Numbered from the stretch's first letter, positions 1 through 11,362 are shown. The stretch is 64,000 nucleotides of DNA from Adiantum capillus-veneris (GCA_014529385.2 CM043948.1:76742291-76806290), one strand, 5' to 3'. The notes: generated by a model from the sequence alone, not told the origin. Numbers and translations are program-made.

Positions 1-249
1 ATGGAGATCTGTGAGTGAGAATGATAGATCTATTTGGGGCCCGGGGGGGGGGGGTTTGGGGGGGAATGAAATGTTATATTAAATGTCTTCAAAAGGCCAA
101 AATGACCTATGAGACCAAACTGATACAATCTTGGTGGATCTAATCCAATGTCTGGGTACAAAAAAAAAATGAAGTGAAGTGAAAGACTAAAATCATCATC
201 AGTGCATGAGGATGCCCGGCGTCGAGCGCTGTCCGAGAAAGTACTGCAT

Positions 250-932
250 CAGTGTCGCTGAAGAGCTTCGTCAATGTCTGCCTCTGTAAATAGTCGTATT
301 GGGCATCTCCTATGTCGTGCTAGAATAGTCCTGATCCTCTGATGGAGCTGCCGTTGATGTCGTGGTCGCCCTCGTAGACGTGGGCATCTAGCTCTCCCGA
401 GCTCAATGGCTATGTCAACTATTACACCTCTGGTATAAGCGGTCTCTGAAGTCTGCTGTGAAGAATGCTCATCTGGCTGCTCAGTCCTTGCTCTAAAGAA
501 GTCAGTAATCTCTCTCTGTGATTGTCTCCCATTGCCTGATCTCCTCAAGAGACTCTCCCTGTGTCTGCGTAGCTCTAGAAAAAACAACCCGAGGCATCTC
601 TGATCCTGATATCTCGTGACTCTAGCCAATGGTCCAAAGCCCTCTTTGAATAGACAATAAAAGCGGCCTCGTATCTCATAGTATACTCGACAATGACAAA
701 TGTGATTGTCTCTAGATCTCTCACATCCAGCCTATAGGTAGTCTCCCAATGGTATCCCGTCACTCTAGGTAATGTGTGGCCAGGAGTCTGATGTGTTTCT
801 GAGTAAAAAATAATGTCTCTTCCATTAAAGCTATCCTCAAATGCGCCTACATCCAACTTCATTATCCATTACAATTCCATGCTGCCATTTTGAGGTTGGT
901 CCCATAGGTCTCGCACCGTCATGCGGTGCGCT
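250..932 (-). pseudogene. LINE ORF2 remnant: endonuclease start fused to C-terminus
   Basis: The frame opens with the AP-endonuclease signature AAWNCNG and continues with VGAFEDSFNGRDIIFYSETH, matching copy 3 at 54.2 kb. Near 722 it jumps to the ORF2 C-terminal region (TMRYE, then DQRCLGLFFLEL), matching copy 2 at 52.1-52.3 kb. A one-base deletion after the signature and a frameshift near 600 break it. The reverse transcriptase is absent. Confidence 0.75.
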
Positions 933-933
933 T

Positions 934-1767
934 TTACAACACCACTACTCTCCCTCCCGTGTAAAAAGCAATTTTCCCTTTCTCCCTCGCCGCCTTGATC
1001 TCTGGTATCACCTCTTGCATGTGTGCTACCTGTGTTAGAGTGAGGTCATCATCCAAAAATATCCCAGTTTGCTTTAGTGTTGGTCTCTTCTTCAGGAATT
1101 CCTTCCTAGCTTCTAGCGTAGGGAAACGGATAATGAGTGCTCTTTCCTTGGGCCTTCCTTTCTCATCACTTCCCTTCTTGCCAACTCTCCAAGCACCTAA
1201 ATGTGTGGTTTCAGAAATAACCATGCACTTCAAGAGCTCTTGCACTTCTTCTTCTACTTTTCTAGCGTTGTTGAGACCTGTAACACGCACATGAAGGGCT
1301 CTAGTCTCTCTCTTTTGCTTCTCCTCAATTGTCTTATTGATGATAGTGGGTGTCCCTATGGCTTCAGGCATCTTATCTTTTCCTTTCTTTGCTTCCTCGA
1401 TCCACTTCTCAACTTTATCAACCTTCTCCTGTGTTTTGAATAGGTGCTCCGCCCATGAAGAGGTTGTTCGTGCCTTCTGCTCTTCCTTTTCCAGTAGAGT
1501 TTTCACCTACTCATTAATGCTTTTGAGCTCCCTTATCATTGAGGGTTGATTTTCTCCCTCCTTTGCGGGGGTATTTTTGCAAGCTGCGAGGTCTCCCTTA
1601 AGTGCTTCGATCAATGCATCCTTTTCATTCATGCGTTCTTCCATTTTTTATTTCCAGGATTCAAACGTAGCAAGTGCATCCTCTAGTCTTTTTTGCATCA
1701 CGCATCCCATTACATTCACTTCTGTCCTCACAATCTTCTGCATTTCGGCTTTCAATGATGTGTACAT
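934..1767 (-). pseudogene. LINE ORF1 (coiled-coil RNA-binding protein), broken
   Basis: ORF1 proteins of L1-type LINEs coat element RNA. This frame has a charged coiled-coil N-terminal half, then a conserved block with RALHVRVTGL and GIFLDDDLTLTQ, the presumed RNA-binding region. The same block recurs at 48.3-48.6 and 53.75-54.1 kb. In-frame stops break it near 1648 and 1508, and it ends at a TAA near 934. A few codons downstream, an in-frame TGA precedes the ORF2 endonuclease motif AAWNCNG. The start is uncertain because the copia LTR abuts the 5' side. Confidence 0.75.
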
Positions 1768-1995
1768 TGTTGGAATTAGGGTTGCAAGGAAACGCACACA
1801 CCTTGGAGAAGACGAAGGAAGCTCGAGGCACACAACAGAGAGTGTATTACTTAGTGTGTAATGGAAAGATAGATAGCCCTAGAGTGATGGGCGTATATAC
1901 AATGCACGGGGGGGAAAAACCTCCTAAAGAGGGAAAAAATGCCCCGGCGGTCCTAGTGTGTTTTCACACATCACTACCACATGTATATGGTAACA
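1768..1995 (-). repeat. Copia 3' LTR (228 bp)
   Basis: On the minus strand the segment starts TGTTACCATA and ends CTAATTCCAACA, giving TG..CA ends. It lies immediately downstream of the copia RNase H gene on that strand, after a purine tract (CCCAGGGGGGATT). A related end (TGTATATAC... CCCTAATTCCAACA) follows the second copia remnant at 45626-45748, confirming the family. No 5' LTR is present, so the TSD cannot be tested. Confidence 0.7.
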
Positions 1996-2072
1996 AATCC
2001 CCCCTGGGAGTGATGCGGTGAACGAGGGATGGCACGAAGAGTAAAGGGAAGTGCCATGCCAAGAGGACAGGA

Positions 2073-2735
2073 TCAGTCCACAAAGGGGAGCAAGCCCAAA
2101 GCTTTGCGGAAAGCTTCAAACTTCTCACAAGACAATGCCTTTGTCAAAAGATCTGCAAGGTTGTCCTGTGTTGGCACATAAGCCAAGCTGATCTCTCCTG
2201 CTGAGAGCCTCTCCCTGACATAGTGGTAATGCACCTCAATGTGCTTTGTGCAAGCATGAAAACTGGGTTCCTCGCAATTGCCAATGCGCTTTGACTATCA
2301 CTGTAGATGATATTGGCAATGTCTTGTCCAACACCCAAATCAATCATAAGGCGTCGGAGCCATACACACTCAACCGTAGCTGTGAAGACTGCCCTGTACT
2401 CAGCCTCACAACTGGAAGTGGCCACAGTAGGTTGCTTCTTGCTCAACCATGAAATACATGACCTGCCAAGCATGAAACAAAAACCACTTGTGGACACTCG
2501 CGTGTCATAATGACCAGCCCAATCTGAGTCCGAAAAAGCATGTAAATTTGGCAGCAATGATCTCCCCTTGGGATAAAACAAGCCAAGATGCAAAGTGCCA
2601 CTCAAGTAGCGAAAATCCTCTTGACTATCTGCCAATGCTTAGACCCTGGGCTATGCATGAATCTGTTGACCTGTGAGACTGCAAACTGAATATCCGGCCT
2701 CGTGTTGCATACATAAATGAGGCAGCCAACAACAG
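2073..2735 (-). pseudogene. Ty1/copia pol 3' end (RNase H)
   Basis: This is the C-terminal part of a copia polyprotein. Motifs in order are LHAFSDSDWAGHYDTRVSTS (RNase H start), SSCEAEYRAV (catalytic Glu region) and IYSDSQSALAIA. After a frameshift near 2255, SLAYVPTQDNLADLLTKALS leads to the stop at 2073. Everything upstream (integrase, RT) is cut off near 2735, where an unrelated LTR fragment begins. The same family recurs at 44.3-45.7 kb. Confidence 0.85.
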
Positions 2736-2742
2736 TTTACGT

Positions 2743-2831
2743 AAGAACTAGGGAACTAGGCCTTTTGATCCTCCTCCCAACCTCCCTTTATATAGGCAGG
2801 CTCCTAGCCCCTTACCCTAGACGGATCCCCG
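2743..2831 (-). repeat. LTR fragment of family D
   Basis: The reverse complement matches the LTR at 18.63-18.72 kb. Shared blocks are GGGGATC.GTCTAGGG, GCTAGGAGCC, a TATA box inside CCTATATAA, GGGAGGAGGATC and CCCTAGTTCTTAC. It is a promoter-region scrap wedged between the copia remnant and the gypsy protease. Confidence 0.7.
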
Positions 2832-2837
2832 CCCACA

Positions 2838-3453
2838 GCACCCACATGATAACACGATTGTGCCCAAAGTTTCGCAGGACCCTCCCATTGATGATTCTCT
2901 CATTAAATGTTATGGTCATACGTCGGGGCACCATTTTGTCATATTGTTTGACCCAGGTAGTATGCATGATGTGATCAGTTTCTCTCTTGTTGAGAGAGCC
3001 CGCCTCGAAGTTAGTCCGAGATCTCCTATCGAAGTCTCTGGCTTTCGTCCCGGCATGGACGCTCTCATCACAAAGGAGTGCCTTGATGTGTTGTTTGCAA
3101 TTCAACAGACTGCCTTCACTAGAAGATTTGTTGTTTCTCCTCTCTCAGGATGTGATATGATTTTAGGCATGAAATGGTTTCGTGAAATAAACCCTCTCGT
3201 TGATTGGGAGGCTAGCACTTTAACTCTTAATGCCAAAAGTGATTCTCCTACTGTCTTTCATGGAGTGGACACTGCTCCTTCTCCATCTCTCATTGCTAAT
3301 ATGTACGACAAGGTTGAAAGGATTCGAGAGAAGGAGACTCTCTCAATCTCTTTTTCTCCACAGCATGACACACAGAACTTGCATGATTACGAGAAGCATG
3401 ATGATTTGACTGATAATGATTTGCATGATGATTTGGATGAAAGACAAACATGA
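2838..3453 (+). pseudogene. Ty3/gypsy aspartic protease region (element E)
   Basis: The frame carries a retropepsin-like fold. ILFDPGSMHDVIS stands at the catalytic D-S/T-G-S site, and CDMILGMKWFREINPLVDW is the flap-to-ILG.DW region of plant gypsy proteases. In the catalytic triad the second residue is proline (DPGS), which probably abolishes activity. An acidic tail (HDDLTDNDLHDDLDE) follows and the frame stops at 3453. No gag precedes it: the 5' side is cut at about 2835. Confidence 0.7.
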
Positions 3454-4410
3454 TGAATTGCATGAAGATGATGTGATTGTTCACAAGGATGATGTGTTAG
3501 TGGATGCTTTTGCTAGCGAAGCTAACCTCGTTCTAGATTCGATCAATCACAAAGATCCGATCTTGGCTTTCGAGTCGAGGTCCAAAGAACCCCCACAAGA
3601 CGATTTGATCATTCAGGACGAACCGATCTTGGCTCTCGAGCCTTGGTCCAAAGAACCATCACAGGAAGTATTATGTGTTCGCATGATTGATACGCACACA
3701 TTGTTCGAGTGTTTCATTCGTGAAGGTTTCCTGTATTTTAGTCAACATCGTTATGTGATCCCTTTTCCTAGTCATGACATATTGTATGTTGAGCACGTTT
3801 CTCTCATGGATGAGCACGAATGTATGTGGATTGTTCATGAAAAGCTGAAAAGTTTGTATGTAAGGAAGTTGCATTCCATGTCTCTTCCTTGGCATGACAC
3901 AGTCTCCGAAAGAGCACATTATTGTAAGACACCAAGCATGGGCATTTCCATTGTGATTTGCCACAGTTGATTGATTTCGATCAAACAGAAAAGATTCGAA
4001 CGCATTGTTTGCATGTGTTTGATGAACAGGTTGTCACTCCGTCTCTATGTTCATCGACATTGCATACACAGTCTTTAGAGAAGACAAGATTTTTTTCCTT
4101 CACTTTACATGGAATGGGTATGTTCATGGTTTTGTGTTGGATATGGTTTCAGGAATTTTCAGCCATGGAGATTCTTGAAGACGAAAGAAGCAGGATACTC
4201 GACCAAGTTGAAGCATCAAAGGAGCCACAGAAGACTTTGAGTCGCTTTCGACGCAGCCCAAAGAAGCAAGCGTTGCAAACCTTTATGAAGTTCAAGTACC
4301 GCACGACCCACACATCAGAGTGGGCCGACGAAGAGTCCCTTCCAGGATTCCGGATGCTGTTGGCGATCTCCCTCGACACCATACAGTTTGGTATCAGTAC
4401 CTCATTTTGA
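3416..4410 (+). pseudogene. Unrecognised ORF between gypsy protease and 3' LTR
   Basis: Two overlapping frames (3416-3970 and 3958-4410) look like one former frame of about 330 codons with a shift near 3960. The first half has an internal duplication (DPILAFESRSKEPPQDD, then EPILALEPWSKEPSQE) and a segment rich in His, Leu and Tyr. The second half ends in a basic stretch (SRFRRSPKKQALQTF). I recognise no RT, RNase H or integrase motif, so it occupies the place where pol should be. It ends 11 bases before a 3' LTR. Confidence 0.45.
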
Positions 4411-4421
4411 AAAGGAGGGGA

Positions 4422-5566
4422 TGTCACGTGACACATCCCAACCCTATGTGTCCGTGGACAAGCTACACCATAGCAGGGTTTCAATCAGTACAATCAAGTC
4501 TAGATTAGCAATGATCTGGCACTTTTGTGAGTCTATTCGTAGACCGTGCATGCCCAGTCACTTAGCATAGCTGCATATCCTCCGGTTGCACACAGCATGA
4601 TCATCAGAATTCCCATCAGAATCCATTAGCATCAGTTAGGGGAATTTTCCAGTGCATTCAGCCTATTTTCCTATTTATTGGTATTTTCACTTATTATTTT
4701 TAAGTGACTTTCCAACAAAAGTAGGTAGGGCAATTTTGCTAAGTTAATATATAAGCAAACCCATGTTAGCACTTTCTGGCAGAAGAGGCAGTAGGAGCTT
4801 CCCGCTCAACAAGCAACTTCTCAGCAGTACCCCCCAAGGACCTCTAGCGTTTTCTGTTCCTAGCAGTAAAACTCCATCCCTGGCGTTTTCCTCACTGGCA
4901 GTTCTCGCCCTCACCCTCAACACCCTAGCGTTAGCAAATTGTGGATCCATCGCCAGAATTCACCAGCATTAGCGTTTTGCTAATTCAGCCCATTAGCGTT
5001 TTTGTCTCCAACAGGCCAACGTTTTTGGCAAGAGGCAGAACCAGCCAGCGTTTTTGTTTTCAGCCTTCAACTACATCAGATCCACGCAGATTTCAGCCTA
5101 TGACACAGTAGCAGATCAGCCCCCAGTCGGTTGCAAATGTTCCCCCATTTTCAGCCATAAAAACGCAGCCAAAACAGTCATTTTCAGCCACCGACACAGC
5201 CCCGAATTCAACGAATAGAAGATCACAGATTTCAGCCACCAAGTCGTCGTCGTCGTCATCGGCATAGTCCAAGTTGCATCAGTCCATTGCATACGCATTG
5301 TACACCTTCGTGCAATCAAAGTAGACCACTCTCGCCGACAAGAGTGGGGCCTTCGGAGGAGGGTTTTACAACTCGCGGGTGTCGTATCTCTACTCTCTCC
5401 TTCTCTCAGTCTCATTCACTTGCACGCACAATATCCACTCACTTTGTTTGTGATCATAGCACTCTCCATAAGACGGAAAGCTCTCTCTTTCCCTAAGAAC
5501 TAAAAGGAACCTTGAGCAATAAAGATCACTAATCTTGAGAAAATACAACATTCATTCCGCTGCACA
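4422..5566 (+). repeat. 3' LTR of gypsy element E (about 1.15 kb)
   Basis: A purine tract (AAAAGGAGGGGA) at 4410-4421 is followed by TGTCACGTGACACATCCC, the usual PPT-LTR junction. A possible polyadenylation signal AATAAAG lies near 5518. The proposed end is CCGCTGCACA at 5566, just before an RT fragment, and is approximate. The LTR contains a cluster of AGCGTTTT motifs (4849-5055) and TTTCAGCC motifs (5060-5235). Confidence 0.55.
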
Positions 5567-6440
5567 TTACATATTTGCTGGCACTTTCTTTGACGACATC
5601 ATTGTTTTCTCCAAGGATGAGGCAGAACATAGAGATCATCTGCTTCAAGTCTTTCAGGCATTACAAGATCACAAGGTAGTGATTAATGCGAAGAAAAGTG
5701 ATTTTTTTCTCCCAGAGATACACTTTTTGGGACACATTGTGTTAGCAATAGGAGTGCAAATGGATCCGGCCAAGATAGAGACTATCCGTGATTGGCCCGA
5801 TTTGAAGAATGTCCATGAAGTTAGAAGCTTCTTGGGATTGTGTTCGTACTATAGGCGGTTCATTCAAAAGTTTGCAGAGGTTGCTTCCCCTTTGCATATC
5901 TTGACACAGAAAGGAGTCTCTTTCTCGTGGGGACCCACAGAAGTGACTGCCTTTCAGGATTTGAAACAAAATTTTACTACGGGACCAGTTTTTGACTTTG
6001 CCGGATTTGCAGAAGTCGTTTGAAGTATATTGTGATTACTTGTGGTCATAGTCTGGATGCGGTCTTTTTGCAAGAAGGCTAATGTCATTGCCTATGAGAG
6101 CCGATTATTTTCAAGGCCGAAATTGACAGTTCAGATATGTGAGAAAGAGCTTTTGGCAGCTATCCATGCTCTTATTTAGTGGCGACATTACCTACTCGGA
6201 GCCAATTTTACAGTTTTGCACAGATGATGGGAGTTTATGCTACTTCTTGTCATGGAAGCAGCTATCGGAAAAGCAGATGCGGTGGGCAAACATCTTGTCA
6301 CAGTTTACTTCCGGATTGTCCATGTGCAGGGACAAAAGAAATTGGAGGCAAATACTTTGTCCCGAAAGCCGTTGGTTCTGGCTATTTCCACGATATTGTT
6401 TGATGAATGAGAGTAAATGGAGGAGACGGACTTAGATGGG
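5567..6440 (+). pseudogene. Ty3/gypsy RT-RNase H fragment
   Basis: It begins inside the reverse transcriptase at the active site (TFFDDIIVFSKDE). RT thumb motifs follow (INAKKSDFFLPEIHFLGHIV, VRSFLGLCSYYRRFIQKFA), then a decayed RNase H read across several frames (AYESRLFSRPKLTVQICEKE, then NTLSRKPLVLAIS). Frameshifts occur after 6023. No integrase follows. It may belong to element E or to a separate insertion. Confidence 0.75.
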
Positions 6441-7151
6441 GCTCTAGTGATAAGGAGCAGAGTGACATACCTAATTCGCCTAGCTAGCCCACAATCGTGG
6501 AGGAGTAAGCAACAATGGCTACACAAGACACCCAAGGGGGCCATTCAAATGAGCTAGTTAAGAGCGTGCAGGACAGAAACAGTAAGAAGCATGTGGACTG
6601 AGGTGCCAATTTATCATACAATATTGCCAAGGACATTCCCAGGTCATCAAGAAAGAATAGTACTGCCAATTTATGATACAAAATCGCCAAGGACATTCCC
6701 GGGTCATCAAGAAAGATTCTGAAAGAATAGTACTCCAATCACTTACTCTGCTGCCCCCACTCGAATGGATGCTGGTACAGCAGATGGATGGCTATGGCAA
6801 CTACGATTTCCACAACAGTTACCAGTAAGCCTATGTTGCCCTAACGTCGTAAGATTGATGCAATCAACACCAAATGGATAAAGATGGGTATGTCCTTTGG
6901 ATTGCGCACCACGAACCTTGGCAAGTCCTCTATATGATGCAATTGAAAAACCACCACGTAACTCCTCAATTATAGAGGCTCCTGTTATTCGAGGCTCCTG
7001 TTGGGACTAAAAAAGAGAAAACTTGATGTAGAGATAGATCTCTCAATGTAGATTAGCAAATCTATGAAGTGTGAGAGAGATCTACTAGAGAGAATGATAG
7101 GTCGATGTATACGGTTGTAGACCTGACAAAGAGGGTCAGACAGATGTTGGT

Positions 7152-7193
<42 letters not shown>

Positions 7194-7429
7194 GCATTGA
7201 GTGCCGACCAACCCTCTCTCAAGGACCCCCCACCTGTATTTTCTTTCCATTGTATAAACAAATGTACAACAGATGATACACCTCAATATATCGACTATAG
7301 GGAGATTGCCGCCACGGCAACTCTTTAAGACGAAGCACCTTGGTATTGATCAGAAGCACTGGTCATAATCCACTCAATGTAGACCGTGTATGGCCACCAT
7401 GGGGAGAATCTAGGGCTGCTTTGCACACC
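6441..7429. other. No gene seen; short tandem duplication and GA microsatellite
   Basis: I see no coding feature. About 62 bp starting TGCCAATTTATSATACAA is present twice in a row (6601-6662 and 6663-6720). A GA microsatellite occupies 7152-7193. The stretch lies downstream of the RING-CH gene, whose model ends at 7430. Confidence 0.5.
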
Positions 7430-7995
7430 CTATGTGAGAGTATTCCAAAGGTGAATGTTCGCTACAAAACGAAGATCTGGCTGTACATTCACAGGTGGAA
7501 AACACAGTAGATCTGCAAGAGCATACAGATGATGCACCCATGGGGAGATGATGGTGCTGATGGGCAACAGACGATGAGCCTTGTGTAGCCGGAGAATGCG
7601 CTGAACTTGAGGCTGGAGATGGCTGCAAAACGCCGGTGTAGCTTGTAACCACTTCCAGTGAGGGGTCAGACAAAAAACATTGAAACCCCACAATCTGCAA
7701 GACTTGATACACTAAATCACTTTAAAATAGTTCAATTAACTGAACAGAAATAAGAGAGAAGATAATGCAAATCATGCACAAGACATAGTGCAATGGGTAT
7801 AAATTGCATAGTTTTATATATATACCTAGATGAATCCAGGATAAACCCAGATTCACCCTTGAAGGAAAGTGCAAGGTACGGACCCATGGTAGTCACCCAC
7901 AAGACAATATAACCATCAGCTCCATCATGCATAGCATTGACTAAATACCACGACATCCCCACTAACGTCGTCAGTGCCCAATAGTGGGTGTAGAA
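7430..7995 (-). CDS. Candidate 3' exons of the RING-CH gene
   Basis: Two open exons fit the main exon in phase. Exon B (7826-7995) starts after ACCTAG and has 56 codons plus two bases, with hydrophobic stretches (YWALTTLVGMSWYLV and GYIVLWVTTMGPYLAL) that would be further membrane segments. It ends at TCTAG|GTATAT. Exon C (7430-7694) starts after TTGCAG, completes the split codon and runs 87 codons to a TAG at 7430. Phase agreement at both junctions (0, then 2) is the main evidence. An extra exon could lie in the 1.2 kb intron. The total would be about 425 residues. Confidence 0.5.
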
Positions 7996-9189
7996 CTAGG
8001 TACTAACATATGCTCCCCAACACAACACACACCACACACACACACATGAGCATACATCAACACAAAGTTCAGCATACTGAGTTTCTGTCATGACTCTGGA
8101 GATCAAGGGCAGACTCAATCATAATGAAGCCTAGCACTAAAAGAAGCATTAAATCGAAAAAATTAGTACAAAAATGAGGTAGTTGATGGGGCATACGCAC
8201 CACAAAAGATAGGAGGAATTATTAAATTGGCCCATTACCTATGCGAAAGAGGGAGGAGCGAAAAAAGGGGGTCACATATACGATAAGAAATATTCGAAAT
8301 GGCGACGACTATAAACAAATTCTAATTTCCCTTGGAACCTAAGTGTGAGAATCTTGTAATATTTGGCAGAGATCTGTAAAACATTACACTGAAGCACTAG
8401 ACAAACCTGCAATTGTGCATTAGATTACATAGGCCAAGTAATCCCTGATATCTTACGCTTGGGTTTGCACATATCCTGCCTTCACATTCAAGGTTCGAAT
8501 GAATGGGAAGACACACTGACCATCGTTCGTTCACATGAAGAAGTTCAAAATGGACACACAAGAACAAGTAAGCATGGTTCTGAAAACCATAGTTACAGAA
8601 AACGTCCTTTCAGGCCAACTAAAGCGGAACGCTGATTCTTGAACAGATGAAGTGGCGTTTTGGAACGATTTCTTTATATAGATTAAAATCAGGTACTGCT
8701 CTTTTAATATGAAAACCCGTTCCATTTTTGTCGAGCGTGTGTATTTTTACGAATCTGAGTTTTTTTGTCTGCACTTTGTGCATCAACGCTCTCTCTGTGT
8801 AAGGTTGTGCATTAACTTCGTGTATCTTTCAAAGGCATTTGTGTGGCTTTTGGGCATTTTTGGGGGCATTGTATATGCATCATACGTTGGTCAAATTACA
8901 TCGATTTTCTTAATTTAAATTAAAAAACACCATTTCAAGGACATCCCAAACCTTATGTTCTTTGCATTTAAAGACAATCTCATGGTCGACAACAACCCTT
9001 TCAATCTTTGTCCGTGATCATAGACGTCATAAAAAGCCATACCATATGCTCAAACCATTACACTCACATATGTTTAGTTGCAAGTGTAAACACGCAACAT
9101 GAAGCAAGCAAGGAAGTACATATAAACAATCCAGGAGCATAGAAATTAAGCCAACAGATTAAAGCTTCAATACAAAAGCAGGACTGCAC
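7996..9189 (-). other. Presumed intron of the RING-CH gene
   Basis: This 1.2 kb AT-rich stretch lies between the GTGCAG donor at 9189 and the ACCTAG acceptor at 7996. It holds a short AC-rich repeat near 8020-8046. I see no convincing coding segment on either strand. Confidence 0.4.
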
Positions 9190-10032
9190 CTTGTCAAGTC
9201 GAGAAGAGAGCAACCAAGTAATGGTGACAGTGAGAAGACCCGTAGCAATGAGTATTCCAGCCACTTCTATGGCCCATTTTGTTGCTGGACTTGTTGAAGA
9301 AGAAACATCATCTTGGACATCAATAACTTGCTCAGAAAGGGTTTGTTCAGAAAGGGTCCTTGGTAGGTTTGTTCTGTTGCCAGCAGGATCAAACCAGGCC
9401 ATTACCTCAATCAAATCCTCACTTGCATTAGCAAAGGTGTCGAAAGTACAATGAGCAATACGGCAAGGGCTAATATCTACATTTGCCAGCATAGGAATAA
9501 CGTGCGTCTGCTGCAATGCATCTTTCCCTCTCAGAACACACAAAACATTAATCCAATCAATTATATTCACGTTTGCTGCAGGCATCCCACATATCTCGCA
9601 CACCACGGATGCTCTGCTCACAAACCAACGCAATGCACATGCATAATGGGCCAACGCATGATCATTCTTGCAAGCACATCCCAGCTCCATGAGTCTGTCA
9701 ACATGACATGCAAGCCCAGTTTTTCCAAATGCCTTTGAACTCTCGTCAATTGCATGAGAGGGCACAGTAATCCTCAAGAGCTTGAGAGCATTCTCCCCAA
9801 CTTCGTCTGAATCATGGCATTGGCATATTCGGCACACATCAAGAGAGACCTCCTCGTCTACATGGACACACCGAACCTGAAGCAATGCTACTTCTGATGT
9901 ATGCACATGTGATTTATTGGCATAGATTTCTGGGTCTGCCCCCTTGTTCACTTGTAATTTGATGGTTGCATCTGATATGGTACTAGTGTTGCCCACACCT
10001 TCCTCAGCTTCTGAGCCAAGGCCTTCAGTCAT
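9190..10032 (-). CDS. RING-CH (C4HC3) membrane E3 ubiquitin ligase, main exon
   Basis: The exon encodes 281 residues from an ATG at 10032. It has a RINGv/RING-CH zinc finger at about residues 67-148: CRICQC (C67, C70), GCACKND (C119, C121), H129 and C132 in HYAC, and CEIC (C145, C148). This is the full C4HC3 ligand set. A hydrophobic segment at about 252-275 (AGILIATGLLTVTITWLL) is a likely transmembrane helix. RING-CH proteins transfer ubiquitin at membranes; the layout resembles a conserved plant family, but that is from memory. I chose MTEG as the start because upstream frame codons only allow GTG. The exon ends at AAG|GTGCAG in phase 0. Without splicing the frame would run to 9064. A CT/GA repeat lies about 190 bp upstream, perhaps in the 5' leader. 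Confidence 0.8.
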
Positions 10033-10222
10033 CTCCAAACCAGCGAAGCACCCAACAGGAGAAGCTGATGCATGGCACGTTAACAAGCAGAAAAGCTGTC
10101 TTCCGCACACAATATTGCCAAAGTGTCTGGCCTTTGAAGCTACCCATCTCTCAGTAGTGATGAAATGATGAAGGGCGCATTCTGCACGACTCCAGATGCA
10201 GGTTTCTTAAAACTTCTGTTGC

Positions 10223-10223
<1 letters not shown>

Positions 10224-10256
<33 letters not shown>
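10224..10256 (+). repeat. CT microsatellite upstream of RING-CH gene
   Basis: About 16 CT units (GA on the gene's strand), roughly 190 bp upstream of the proposed start codon. GA-rich tracts are common in plant 5' leaders, so it may be transcribed. Confidence 0.9.
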
Positions 10257-10259
<3 letters not shown>

Positions 10260-11362
10260 GGCTATGTTTTTCTTCTTAGAGCTTCTTTCCGTTGCCTAAC
10301 AGTCCTCCCTTGTCTGCACTTTAACCAGCATTGTCCTTCCCACATGAACACCTCATTACATACGCGATTCCATCACGGAGATTTGAGAATGTGAATGACT
10401 GACTGTACTACAACAATAATGAGTGATCCCGCAAAAAAGGCCGTACACTTAAGGTCTTTAATTACCCCTTGGATCCTCGTGTATGGGGATGGGATCGATC
10501 ATCGAAGCAGTGTCCACAGAAAATCGGCCTTTACTTAAAGGGCAAAAATTCACGGCCAGTTTGGAGGGTCACCTTGACGAAAACCACCAAAATTTGGAGG
10601 ATTTTAGTGTTAAAACCGATAAAATCCCTAAAATTTTCACTACGGACCGAGAGATTTTCAATGCTCTCCTTTTTTCCATTGATTGCTAAAAAAGTTTTTG
10701 GTGAACATCGGATCGAAGGTCCCGCAAAGAGAGGGTTGTCATGCTTCACGAGGATGAAGTGTTGAAACAAAGAGGCCGTTGGTTCTTGCATTGCAACTTG
10801 ATCCCGCGACCCCACCCATGTTGTTGTATTGCTCTAATCACACACAAACACACAAGTGTGCGCGCGATCGTGAACAGAGACTGTGGATCTCTTGGAGGAG
10901 GACTAGATGAGATAGAGGGGCCACTGATGCCCACGACGTGACTTGATTCCACACCCCACCCATATGGTTCCATTGCTCTAACCCCAAAGGAAAAACTTAA
11001 GCCCATAAATATCAACCTACATAGCCAAAAATACACATGACAAAATTAGTAAGTTTTCACATCCAAAGGATCTAGTGCATCCCGTTTTTGATTGTTGATC
11101 GTCAATCCCATCACTTCATTAATATCATGTGCCCTTTAATTTTGAGGGCCTTCCCACCAACTTGATGAAACAGCGTACTATGTTCATTTGTATATGTCAA
11201 TGGAGGTGTCAAAGGTCACAACTAAGAGGGTATCCCAGTTTTTTGTTTCTCATCATGTAGCACAACAAGAAAAAGTTATCACCACATTGGTGTTGAGTCA
11301 AGACCAACTCTTAGCCTATTTCTGCTTGAAACCTTTGGCAACCCATCTAGCCTTGCACTTTG
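10257..11362. other. Intergenic, no gene seen
   Basis: It probably holds the promoter of the minus-strand RING-CH gene on its left side. Small open frames (for example 10483-10689) show no recognisable motif. A semi-repeated CCCCACCCATRT phrase near 10812 and 10965 is the only structure noted. Confidence 0.4.

Larger units (their letters stand above)
60..1767 (-). mobile_element. LINE (L1-type) copy 1, internally deleted
   Basis: A non-LTR retrotransposon reads right to left. It has ORF1 (1767 to 934), the start of the ORF2 endonuclease (about 932 to 722), a jump straight to the ORF2 C-terminus (about 721 to 250), then the 3' UTR and tail (about 230 to 60). Identity rests on close similarity to the two plus-strand copies at 47.9-52.7 and 52.7-55.3 kb. 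Most of the endonuclease and all of the reverse transcriptase are missing, so it cannot move itself. Its 5' end stops exactly where a copia LTR starts. A G-rich run borders the 3' tail. Confidence 0.85.

Noticed and set aside
9064-9189. Extending the RING-CH exon to the stop at 9064
   Set aside because: A good donor (AAG|GTGCAG) precedes this part and the downstream exon fits in phase; read-through remains possible.
7996-9189. Plus-strand ORF at 8709-8918 as a gene
   Set aside because: Hydrophobic, AT-rich, no homology known to me, and inside the presumed intron.
9191-9454. Plus-strand ORFs opposite the RING-CH exon
   Set aside because: They are antisense shadows of a minus-strand exon with a full set of zinc ligands.
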